Below are positions 1-8,086 of a DNA stretch of 64,000 bases, piece after piece. The notes under the pieces are model-generated. The model saw only the letters and a list, made by a program, of their open reading frames with translations, searched no databases and was not told where the DNA came from. The translations under genes were made by a program, and so were the position numbers. This DNA comes from Acinetobacter chengduensis (lineage in GTDB: Bacteria; Pseudomonadota; Gammaproteobacteria; Pseudomonadales; Moraxellaceae), in contig NZ_RCHC01000005.1 in assembly GCF_003664645.1 (NCBI RefSeq), forward strand, positions 1 through 64,000, given 5' to 3'. The stretch's first letter is position 1. The number at the start of each line of letters is the position of its first letter.

Positions 1-1
1 T

Positions 2-3000
2 TTGAAAATCACATTCAGCGAAGCAGTAAAAGGCTTTGATGCAACTGATGTGAAAGTAACTGGCGGTACTGTGAGTGGTCTTGCTCAACAAGCAGATGGA
101 TCTTGGACAGGTCATGTTGTTGCAAATGGCAACACAGGCGCGTTGGGTACAGTAACAGTAAGTGTTGATGATAATTCATACACAGACCTTGCAGGAAATA
201 ACGGCAAAGGCAATAGTGCATCTAAAGATATTCCAAGTATTGACACCACAGCACCAACTTCAACAGTGACGTTGGATGCAAATGGCAACTTGAAGATCAC
301 GTTCAGCGAAGCAGTGAAAGGTTTCGATGCAACTGATGTGAAAGTGGCTGGTGGTACAGTGAGCGGCCTTGCTCAACAAGCTGATGGTTCTTGGACAGGC
401 AAAGTGGTTGCTGATGGAAACACAGGTGCGATCGGTACAGTGACTGTGAGTGTTGCAGACAACTCATATACCGACCTTGCTGGCAATAACGGTAAAGGTG
501 ATAGCGCATCAAATGATATTGCAAGTGTAGATACGACTGCACCGACAGCAACAATTGTGATTACCCCAGCAGGTGAAGTGACAATTAGCTTCAGCGAGCC
601 GGTAAAAGACTTTACTCCATCTGATTTAGTTGTAGCAGGTGGCACAGTAAGTGGCCTCACTCAACAACCAGACGGCTCATGGACAGGTCATGTTGTATCG
701 AATGATCCACAAGGTGCACCAGGTCAAGTAGATATTACAATTCCAGCGGGTTCATATACAGACAATGCTGGTAATCCAGGTCAACTAGCAATTGGTAGTC
801 AAACCGTTCCAGGTTTTGATACGATTGCGCCGACTTCAACAGTGACGTTGGATGCAAATGGCAACTTGAAGATTACCTTCAGTGAACCAGTGAAAGGTTT
901 TGATGCGACTGATGTGAAAGTAACTGGCGGTACAGTGAGTGGTCTTGCTCAACAAGCTGATGGTTCTTGGACAGGTCATGTTGTTGCAAATGGCAACACA
1001 GGCGCGTTGGGTACAGTGACAGTAAGTGTTGATGATAATTCATACACAGATCTTGCTGGTAATAATGGTAAAGGTAATAGCGCATCAAATGATATTGCAA
1101 GTGTTGATACCACAGCACCAAGTGTGACAGTTGCATTTGATGTGAATGGTACGCTGGTCATTAATTTCAGCGAACCTGTAATTGGTTTTGATGCATCGGA
1201 TGTCACTGTACTTGGCGGTACATTAAATAACTTTGTTAAGGTTTCTGATACTCAATGGACTGCACTGGTGAAAGGAAACGGTACGGCTGCAATTCAAACT
1301 GTTGAAGTTTCGATTGCAAATGGTACATATACCGATAAAGCAGGCAACCTTGGTACAGGTACGAGTGTGAAAGGTGATATTACACTTCCAACAGTAGAAA
1401 TCGATCCATTCGACTTCTTTGCAGCACCAGCGGCTGCACCGGTTATGAAGTTCGCGGCGCGTACTTTACTTGCTGCAGAGCCATTACCACCTGCAACCAA
1501 TAACCCTAAACAAACTTTCAACGGTTCATCTATGAACAGTGTGGAAGTGAAAATTAACATTTATGATGCTAATAATAACTTAGTTGAATCTGGACAAGCT
1601 GTATTAAATACATCTACAGGTCGCTGGTCATATACACCAACTCAAGCACTAGCAGATGGTCAATTCCGTTTAGAAGCGATTTCAAAAGATGTTTATGGTG
1701 TAACAAGTGCTCCAGCAAATATCAGCTTCATTGTTGATACTGTTAAGCCAACAATTGATATTGATGATGCAGGCGTTGTGAGTGATGCAACACCGAGCTT
1801 CTCTGGTAAAACAGAAGCGAATGCAACTGTAACAGTGACTGTGAAAGATGCAGCAGGTACAGTCCTTGCATCTGGTGCTGCAGTAGTTGCGACGGATGGT
1901 AGCTGGACATATACAGCGCCAAACCTTGCAGATGGCACTTACAAAGTTGAAGTAGTTGCAAAAGATCGCGCAGGTAACTTGAGTGATCCAGATTCAACAA
2001 ATGTCACAGTAGACACCGTGGCACAGCTTGATGCATTAACAGTAACAGCAAATCCAGACGGTACAGCAACAATCACAGGTAAGTCAGAACCTGGCGCAAC
2101 AGTGACTGTGAAAGATCCGAACGGAAATGATCTAAAAGTAACTGTAAATCCAGACGGTACTTTCAGTGCAGTTGCACCAGCACCAGCAGCAGAAGGGACA
2201 TACACAGCAACAGCGAAAGATGCTGCAGGTAATAGCTCAACATCTACAGCGGATCTTGATGACAATGTTGCACCTGTGGTGACTGTAGATATCACACCAA
2301 ATGCAGATGGCACAGCAACAGTAACAGGTAAAACTGAACCTGGCGCTACAGTAAGCGTGAAAGATCCAGCAGGTAACAACGTTCCTGTAACGGTGAATCC
2401 AGATGGTACTTACACAGCAACTGTTCCAGCACCAGCTGCAGAAGGGACATATACTGCTACTGCAACAGATAAAGCTGGCAACGTAGGTACAGGCACAGAT
2501 GTGCTTGTAGACAATGTTGCTCCAACAATTGTGAACTTGGATGTAACACCAAATGCGGACGGTACAGCGAGCATTACAGGTAAAACTGAGCCAGGCGCAA
2601 CAGTAAGCGTGAAAGACCCAGCAGGTAACAACGTTCCTGTAACGGTTAATCCAGATGGTACGTTCACAGCAACAGTTCCAGCACCAGCACCAGAAGGTAC
2701 ATATACAGCAACTGCAACCGATAAAGCGGGTAATACTGGTACGGCAACAGATGTACTTGATGACAATATCGGTCCACAAGTGACTGTAGATATCACACCA
2801 AATGCAGATGGCACAGCAACAGTAACAGGTAAAACTGAGCCAGGCGCAACAGTAAGCGTGAAAGACCCAGCAGGTAACAACGTTCCTGTAACGGTTAATC
2901 CAGATGGTACTTACACAGCGACTGTTCCAGCACCAGCACCAGAAGGGACTTACACTGTTACAGCAACCGATAAAGCAGGTAATCCAAGCACAGCAACAGA

Positions 3001-5992
3001 TGACCTAGCTGATAACGTTGCTCCTACGGTTGTGATTGATGTAGTGTCTAATCCAGATGGTACAGCAAGCATTACAGGTAAAACTGAACCGGGTGCTACA
3101 GTAAGCGTGAAAGACCCAGCAGGTAACAACGTTCCTGTAACGGTTAATCCAGATGGTACGTACACTGCAACAGTTCCAGCAACTGCAGCAGAAGGTACAT
3201 ACACAGCAACTGCAACTGATAAAGCAGGTAATGCAGGCACAGCAACAGATACATTGGTTGATACTTCATTACCAAGCATCTTAACTGCACAAGTAGATGC
3301 TCAAACAGGTGCATTTGTCACAGGTAAAGCACAACCAGGTTCATCAGTGACTGTATATACTGAAGACGGTAAAACAGTCTTGGGTACAGGAACTGTGGAC
3401 GCTTCAGGTCAGTACTCAGTCGCATTGAATCCTGCTCAAGTGGATGGCGAAACTGTTAAAGTGACTGCAAAAGACCCAGGTGGCGAATCTGTACCAGTAA
3501 CAGCCACTGCACCAGACTTGTATGCGCCAGATGCACCAACTGCACAAGTAGCTGCTGATGGTAAATCAGTAACAGGTGTAACAGAGCCAAATGCAATCGT
3601 TCAAGTCTATGGCGGTAGCAAAGGTACAACAGTGATTGGTACTACAGTAGCAGGTGCAGACGGTAAATACACAGTACCGCTAAATCCAGCATTGGTAGAT
3701 GGTGAAACAGTTAAAGTGACAGCGAAAGACCCAGGTGGTGAATCACTTGCGACTCCAGCAAATGCACCAGACTTGTATGCGCCAGATGCACCAACTGCAA
3801 CTATTAATAGCAAAGGCGATACAGTTACGGGTACAGCAGAAGCGAACTCTGTGATTAAAGTGTATGCACCAGATGGTACGACCGTTATTGCACAGGGTAA
3901 TTCAGATGCGAATGGTAACTACAGCATTAAATTACCGACTGCATTAACAGATGGTCAAACATTGTTAGTGAGTGCGAGTGATGGCGGTGGCGAATCTGGT
4001 AAAACAGGTACGAAAGCACCAAACATCACTGTGGATGCAGTAGATAACTTGGTAGATGCTGGCATTAACTTCAATTATCCTGTAGTTGATACACGTTCAA
4101 CTAAACTATTTAATGAATCATCTATATTAAATATCGGTACAAAAACGTATACAGGTAATTTCTCTGTAGGTGAAAATGAAGTTGGTAATGCAACCATTAG
4201 TGTAACAACGGGTTCATTAATCAACTTGTTTGATAAAGCAGAGATGAAGCTTTATAAATTGAACGATGATGGTACAAGAACATTACTCGGTTCAAATAAA
4301 GATTCAGGTTTATTCGACTTACTCGGTATCTTTGGTGAAAGCACACAAGTAAAAGTAAATAATTTACTTCCTGGTAAGTATGCGTTTGAGTTTACAGGTG
4401 GTTCTTTCCTTGGTGCATTTACAAGTATTAAAGCGGACTTGTCATTGCAAGTATTGGATACATCAAAAGACCCTGTAGTTTCTGGTGTAACCAATAAATC
4501 TGGTAACGTGATTACAGATGCTGACGGCGTTTACGGTAAAGATAATGTACCAACAGGTACAACAGTGACTACTGTGAACGGCAAAGCTGTGAGTGCTACT
4601 GATACAACAGTGATTACTGGTGACCACGGTACACTGACGATTGCCAAAGATGGTTCGTATACCTATAAACCAACTGCAAACGTAACGAATATTGGTAAGT
4701 CTGAAGTATTTAGCTATACAGTGACAGATCCAGTCACTGGTAAAACTGATACTGCAAACTTAATTATTCACATTGGTACAGCGAGTGATCTTGCTGTGAA
4801 ATGGGATGCTGCGAATCCACAACATGATGCAACGACAGTCGTTGCAACAGACAACTCGGATACCATCGGCATTCAAGCAACCAATGCTGTAAGTGTAGGT
4901 GCAGCTAAATCGATTAGTTACTCTTGGTCGATTGGTTTATTTGGTATAACGCTAGGTAAAACAAGTGGTACAACTGACATTACAGTAGCGAAAGGTACAA
5001 TTGAAAATGTAAACATCACTTTTGGTTCATCACAGCTTGTGTCTCTTCTAGGTACTACAAATGTGAATGTAAAAGATGCTACAGGCAAAATCGTAGCATC
5101 AACCAATGCAAGTTCACTGGTAGATGTGATTGGTATCTTGCCAAATGGTAATGCACTTAGCATTCCTGGTCTGAAAGAGGGTAAATATACGATTGAGATC
5201 GTCAGTAACTCTGGTTTACTCAGTGTTGGAGGTAACGTAAATGCGTCAATTACACGTAGTGTGATTGATCTTGATGACTTCACTGCGAAATCACTTGCAA
5301 CACAAACCAAAGGTAATCTACTTACAGACAATGATGGTCACGGCGTAGATGTACTGGCTTCGAAATATACTGACCTGTATATCTCGAAAGATGGTGGTCT
5401 AACCTACACTGCTGTGACTAGCACGGGTGTAACGGTGAAAGGTGCACATGGTGACTTAACCATTAAGTCTGACGGTAGCTACACATACAGCGTGACAGAC
5501 TCAGCATTTAAAGTAGGTACTGGTGATCAATTTGCCTATAAATTGGTTGCACCAAATGGTGATACATCTGTCGCGCATCTCAATATTGAGACTGGCTATG
5601 AGTACAACACAAGCATTGGTAACGATGTGATTAAGAGCTCTGCTGGTAATGACGTTTATACAACCAATGCTGGTGCAGACACCGTAATCTTCAAGTTACT
5701 TAATACTGCTGAAGCAACTGGTGGTAATGGACATGACACTTGGACTGACTTCAAGAAAGCAGATGGCGACAAGATCGACATCAGTGAGTTGTTACAAGGT
5801 CAAAACGTTACGGCGGCCAATATTGGTAACTATGTATCGGTTGCTAAAGATGGTCACGGTAATACGATTATTAGTATCGATCGTGATGGTCAAGGTAGCA
5901 CGTTCAATGGCAAGACTGAGCTTCTTACATTGAAAAATACCGATGTAACATTGCAAGAGCTTTTAGACAACAATCATTTGATCTACCATTGA
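2..5992 (+). CDS. Giant Bap-like RTX/Ig-repeat adhesin, 5'-truncated by the window
   Basis: This is the C-terminal 1996 residues of a very large surface adhesin; the reading frame is open to the left edge, so the true start lies outside. Blocks in order: about five Ig-like repeats of roughly 97 residues (nt 2-1390) with NLKITFSE and GTYTD/NSYTDLAGN motifs; an Ala/Pro-rich linker (nt 1410-1500); Ig-like domains to about nt 2030; five repeats of about 83 residues with GKTEPGATVSVKDPAGNN (nt 2030-3270); three repeats ending APDLYAPDAP or similar (nt 3270-4030); then VCBS/BapA-like domains. The last 130 residues carry a GGNGHDTWTDFKKADGDKI type I secretion region. I saw no cysteine. Family knowledge: such proteins are exported by a type I (ABC/HlyD/TolC) system and drive cell-cell adhesion and biofilm. 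Assignment to Bap, BLP1 or BLP2 needs the missing N-terminus. Confidence 0.9.
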   Translation: MKITFSEAVKGFDATDVKVTGGTVSGLAQQADGSWTGHVVANGNTGALGTVTVSVDDNSYTDLAGNNGKGNSASKDIPSIDTTAPTSTVTLDANGNLKITFSEAVKGFDATDVKVAGGTVSGLAQQADGSWTGKVVADGNTGAIGTVTVSVADNSYTDLAGNNGKGDSASNDIASVDTTAPTATIVITPAGEVTISFSEPVKDFTPSDLVVAGGTVSGLTQQPDGSWTGHVVSNDPQGAPGQVDITIPAGSYTDNAGNPGQLAIGSQTVPGFDTIAPTSTVTLDANGNLKITFSEPVKGFDATDVKVTGGTVSGLAQQADGSWTGHVVANGNTGALGTVTVSVDDNSYTDLAGNNGKGNSASNDIASVDTTAPSVTVAFDVNGTLVINFSEPVIGFDASDVTVLGGTLNNFVKVSDTQWTALVKGNGTAAIQTVEVSIANGTYTDKAGNLGTGTSVKGDITLPTVEIDPFDFFAAPAAAPVMKFAARTLLAAEPLPPATNNPKQTFNGSSMNSVEVKINIYDANNNLVESGQAVLNTSTGRWSYTPTQALADGQFRLEAISKDVYGVTSAPANISFIVDTVKPTIDIDDAGVVSDATPSFSGKTEANATVTVTVKDAAGTVLASGAAVVATDGSWTYTAPNLADGTYKVEVVAKDRAGNLSDPDSTNVTVDTVAQLDALTVTANPDGTATITGKSEPGATVTVKDPNGNDLKVTVNPDGTFSAVAPAPAAEGTYTATAKDAAGNSSTSTADLDDNVAPVVTVDITPNADGTATVTGKTEPGATVSVKDPAGNNVPVTVNPDGTYTATVPAPAAEGTYTATATDKAGNVGTGTDVLVDNVAPTIVNLDVTPNADGTASITGKTEPGATVSVKDPAGNNVPVTVNPDGTFTATVPAPAPEGTYTATATDKAGNTGTATDVLDDNIGPQVTVDITPNADGTATVTGKTEPGATVSVKDPAGNNVPVTVNPDGTYTATVPAPAPEGTYTVTATDKAGNPSTATDDLADNVAPTVVIDVVSNPDGTASITGKTEPGATVSVKDPAGNNVPVTVNPDGTYTATVPATAAEGTYTATATDKAGNAGTATDTLVDTSLPSILTAQVDAQTGAFVTGKAQPGSSVTVYTEDGKTVLGTGTVDASGQYSVALNPAQVDGETVKVTAKDPGGESVPVTATAPDLYAPDAPTAQVAADGKSVTGVTEPNAIVQVYGGSKGTTVIGTTVAGADGKYTVPLNPALVDGETVKVTAKDPGGESLATPANAPDLYAPDAPTATINSKGDTVTGTAEANSVIKVYAPDGTTVIAQGNSDANGNYSIKLPTALTDGQTLLVSASDGGGESGKTGTKAPNITVDAVDNLVDAGINFNYPVVDTRSTKLFNESSILNIGTKTYTGNFSVGENEVGNATISVTTGSLINLFDKAEMKLYKLNDDGTRTLLGSNKDSGLFDLLGIFGESTQVKVNNLLPGKYAFEFTGGSFLGAFTSIKADLSLQVLDTSKDPVVSGVTNKSGNVITDADGVYGKDNVPTGTTVTTVNGKAVSATDTTVITGDHGTLTIAKDGSYTYKPTANVTNIGKSEVFSYTVTDPVTGKTDTANLIIHIGTASDLAVKWDAANPQHDATTVVATDNSDTIGIQATNAVSVGAAKSISYSWSIGLFGITLGKTSGTTDITVAKGTIENVNITFGSSQLVSLLGTTNVNVKDATGKIVASTNASSLVDVIGILPNGNALSIPGLKEGKYTIEIVSNSGLLSVGGNVNASITRSVIDLDDFTAKSLATQTKGNLLTDNDGHGVDVLASKYTDLYISKDGGLTYTAVTSTGVTVKGAHGDLTIKSDGSYTYSVTDSAFKVGTGDQFAYKLVAPNGDTSVAHLNIETGYEYNTSIGNDVIKSSAGNDVYTTNAGADTVIFKLLNTAEATGGNGHDTWTDFKKADGDKIDISELLQGQNVTAANIGNYVSVAKDGHGNTIISIDRDGQGSTFNGKTELLTLKNTDVTLQELLDNNHLIYH

Positions 5993-6033
5993 TCTAAGAA
6001 TTGTCTAAATAGTTTAAATCATTAACAATAAAG

Positions 6034-6057
6034 GAGAGCCTACGGGCTCTCTTTTTT
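6034..6057 (+). terminator. Intrinsic terminator of the adhesin gene
   Basis: Perfect 7-bp stem GAGAGCC/GGCTCTC (6034-6040 with 6045-6051), TACG loop, then six T. It ends directly before the first possible ATG of the next gene. Confidence 0.85.
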
Positions 6058-6075
6058 ATGCTTGAGGTATTCAAA

Positions 6076-6396
6076 ATGCCAAATCAAAATGCTGAGCTAG
6101 CAATACAAATTTTAAATGTAGTGAAATTAATTCCTTATGGAACCGTTGCAACTTATGGGCAGATAGCCAAACTGGCAGGCTTACCAAAGCATGCACGTAT
6201 GGTTGGTCGAGTTTTAAAATTATTAGATGAAGACCAGTCTATTCCTTGGCATCGGGTAATTAATGCGCAGGGGCGTTTTAGTGTGATTGAGCTGAATATG
6301 CAGGGGATGAATAAGCAACAGCAATTGTTGTTGGAAGAGGGTGTAGTTGTATTTGAGGGCAAAGTGAATTTGAAACGCTATCAATGGCAACCATAA
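6076..6396 (+). CDS. Alkyltransferase-like protein (Atl1 family)
   Basis: A 106-residue protein with the DNA-binding fold of O6-alkylguanine-DNA alkyltransferases (MGMT/Ogt). The arginine-finger stretch ARMVGRVL (about 40-47) and the active-site-like motif PWHRV (57-61) are visible. The alkyl-accepting Cys of the normal PCHRV motif is Trp here, so it cannot accept alkyl groups. Atl proteins of this type flip and bind O6-alkylguanine and hand the lesion to nucleotide excision repair. I chose the ATG at 6076 because GAGG sits 8 bases upstream; the earlier in-frame ATG at 6058 abuts the terminator T-run and has no ribosome site. Single gene, convergent with the uspA-like gene. Confidence 0.85.
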   Translation: MPNQNAELAIQILNVVKLIPYGTVATYGQIAKLAGLPKHARMVGRVLKLLDEDQSIPWHRVINAQGRFSVIELNMQGMNKQQQLLLEEGVVVFEGKVNLKRYQWQP

Positions 6397-6425
6397 AAAA
6401 CCTCTCCAATGGGTGAAGAGGTTTT
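6397..6425. terminator. Bidirectional terminator between convergent genes
   Basis: Perfect 9-bp stem AAAACCTCT/AGAGGTTTT (6397-6405 with 6417-6425) between the Atl gene and the convergent universal stress gene; T-runs on both strands. Confidence 0.7.
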
Positions 6426-6481
6426 GATGCATCACTCAATACCAAGAATGCTAAGATATAAAGTACCTTAGCGAGCGTGTA

Positions 6482-6922
6482 TTACTTACGCACAATCAGC
6501 ACTGGAGCTTGAGCAGAACCTAATACACTTTGCGCAACGCTACCTAAAAAGAATTTTTTTAGACCTGTGCGCCCGTGTGAACCAATCACAATCAGATCGG
6601 CATGTAATTCATCTGCTGCTTTGGCAATTTCACTATGCACCACTTGGCCTTCAAGAAGCTTGGATTCAACAGTAAGGCCAGTGCCTTCAAATTTAGTCAA
6701 AGCTTCATTTAGTGTTGCTTGAATTGAAACGCGTGCGCGTTCAATTAAGTCATTGGTTTGTGATGCACTAATATATTCAGCGGCAATATAAGGGTCTAAA
6801 GTTAGGACTTGAACCACAGTAATTTTACTTTTGAATGCTTGTGCAATTTCGATTGCTTTATCTACTGCGGCATAAGAAGTTTCTGAGCCGTCTACAGGAA
6901 CTAAAATATTCTGAAAAGTCAT
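6482..6922 (-). CDS. Universal stress protein, UspA family
   Basis: A 146-residue cytoplasmic protein with the Usp alpha/beta fold. The N-terminus ILVPVDGSETS is the usual first strand and loop, and the C-terminal half shows the ATP-binding signature G-x2-G-x9-G-S (GSHGRTGLKKFFLGS) followed by VLIVRK. This points to the nucleotide-binding Usp subgroup, which accumulates under starvation or other stress and is thought to bind ATP as dimers. The ATG at 6922 has an AGGAG site 8-9 bases upstream. Single gene; the following 296 bases show no other gene. Specific role not predictable from sequence. Confidence 0.93.
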   Translation of the reverse strand: MTFQNILVPVDGSETSYAAVDKAIEIAQAFKSKITVVQVLTLDPYIAAEYISASQTNDLIERARVSIQATLNEALTKFEGTGLTVESKLLEGQVVHSEIAKAADELHADLIVIGSHGRTGLKKFFLGSVAQSVLGSAQAPVLIVRK

Positions 6923-7218
6923 GTGAATACTCCTGATCTAAATATAAATGAATGTATAGAAATATAAAAATCGTTTTAAAGCTTATTCATTGAGCATACC
7001 TAAGTTTTAAATAAAATAAAACCTAGTAAATACATAGGGATAATTATACATGGTGTCTTAAAAAACCACATGTAAACAGATGCTTGTGTGTGATTTCTGG
7101 TCTAGTGTGAAATATCTTGTTATTGAAAAATTAAAAATAAAAGCAGAGATGAATCGTTACAAGCTCAAAAGTATTTCAGCCCCTAACTGAAGTTTGAGAC
7201 TGAATATGAAAGAAAAAA

Positions 7219-7620
7219 TTAGTCACATTGAATTTGTGAGGCATCGAGTTTAATTTTAGGTGCCAATTGTTCATAGCTGAGTAAAACTTTTGCAGTTTTT
7301 TCATCAAAAATTTGTTGTTGCAACTGTTGAATTTTCTTTTGGCTTAATCGTTGTGACGCACAGCTTAAGGCGATTTGATTTTCACGTGCTAGTTCGAGTT
7401 GTTGCTCAGCATTTAAATCTGCAAAGCGCACGATTTTTTGTTGTGCACGACTGAGCTGCGCCATACTGCGTTTTTGTTGCATGCTGAGGAATGTATGCTG
7501 GTTAATCCACTGTGCAACATCACGGCGCACGCCATTATAGTCAACAAACACGGGAGAAATAACTTGGCAACCTGTAAATAGGCCCATGCTCAGGAGTAGG
7601 GGGATCATTTTTTTGTGCAT
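7219..7620 (-). CDS. Small predicted lipoprotein, function unknown
   Basis: A 133-residue protein. The N-terminus has two Lys, a hydrophobic stretch and a lipobox LFTGC with Cys at about residue 18, so it should be lipidated and envelope-anchored. The mature part is Gln-rich and largely helical (SMQQKRSMAQLSRAQQKI, LSQKKIQQLQQQIF), and ends in a second and third Cys (LSCAS near 110, QIQCD at the C-terminus) that could form a disulfide. I do not recognise a family. An AGGA lies upstream of the ATG at 7620. The neighbouring tRNA-Met is divergent. Confidence 0.75.
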   Translation of the reverse strand: MHKKMIPLLLSMGLFTGCQVISPVFVDYNGVRRDVAQWINQHTFLSMQQKRSMAQLSRAQQKIVRFADLNAEQQLELARENQIALSCASQRLSQKKIQQLQQQIFDEKTAKVLLSYEQLAPKIKLDASQIQCD

Positions 7621-7759
7621 ATTGGAGTCCTGATACTGATTTAGAAAGAATTAAATATAAAAATACGTGAAAAAAACACTAAACTATGTTGAATTTGTTT
7701 GTTTTTTGGCTGAAAAAGTCGTATTTGATTAAACACTAAACATTTGTTAATAAAAATGC

Positions 7760-7788
7760 TTGACGATGGGGGGCTAAATTTAGATAAT
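7760..7788 (+). promoter_or_regulatory. Sigma-70 promoter of tRNA-Met
   Basis: TTGACG (7760-7765), exactly 17 bases, GATAAT (7783-7788); the expected start point is about 8-10 bases before the mature tRNA 5' end. G-rich spacer before the -10 box. Confidence 0.75.
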
Positions 7789-7803
7789 GCGCACACAGTT
7801 TAC

Positions 7804-7880
7804 GGCTATGTAGCTCAGTTGGTTAGAGCACCGCACTCATAATGCGGGGGTCACAAGTTCAAGTCTCGTCATAGCCACCA
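7804..7880 (+). tRNA. tRNA-Met (anticodon CAT, elongator type)
   Basis: A 77-base cloverleaf with encoded CCA. Acceptor arms GGCTATG/CATAGCC pair fully, the D-arm contains AGCTCAGTTGGTTAGAGC, the anticodon stem CCGCA/TGCGG encloses CTCATAA (anticodon CAT at 7838-7840), and the T-arm has TTCAAGT. The sequence closely follows the elongator tRNA-Met of E. coli as I remember it, rather than the initiator or the lysidine-modified Ile tRNA, which also have CAT. Its own promoter and terminator flank it, so it is a monocistronic tRNA. Confidence 0.95.
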
Positions 7881-7887
7881 TTTTTAT

Positions 7888-7918
7888 AGACCAAGCTCTC
7901 AGCTTGGTCTCTTTTTTT
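7888..7918 (+). terminator. Terminator of tRNA-Met
   Basis: Perfect 10-bp stem AGACCAAGCT/AGCTTGGTCT with a CTC loop, followed by C and seven T. Confidence 0.9.
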
Positions 7919-8030
7919 GTGCTTTAAAAAAGTATAAATAATTCAGCACAAATAAAATGAAAATTCTGTATTTATCTGAATGGATGATGCAGTAGTCAAT
8001 CTGTCTAAATTGTACTGATTCCGAATTTGA

Positions 8031-8062
8031 AAAAAGCCCAAACATTAAGTTTGGGCTTTTTT
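8031..8062. terminator. Terminator of nadE (works on minus strand)
   Basis: Stem GCCCAAAC/GTTTGGGC (8036-8043 with 8049-8056), five-base loop; A-run at 8031-8035 gives a T-run on the minus strand, and a T-run also follows on the plus strand. Confidence 0.8.
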
Positions 8063-8086
8063 GTTTTAAACATTTGTTTGGTTCAA

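Noticed and set aside
2237-2779. Long cysteine-rich minus-strand frame inside the adhesin
   Set aside because: A shadow of the repetitive adhesin sequence; repeats keep an antisense frame open by periodicity.
7804-7880. Initiator tRNA-fMet or Ile-lysidine tRNA instead of elongator Met
   Set aside because: The acceptor stem pairs from its first base, unlike the initiator, and the overall sequence follows elongator tRNA-Met.
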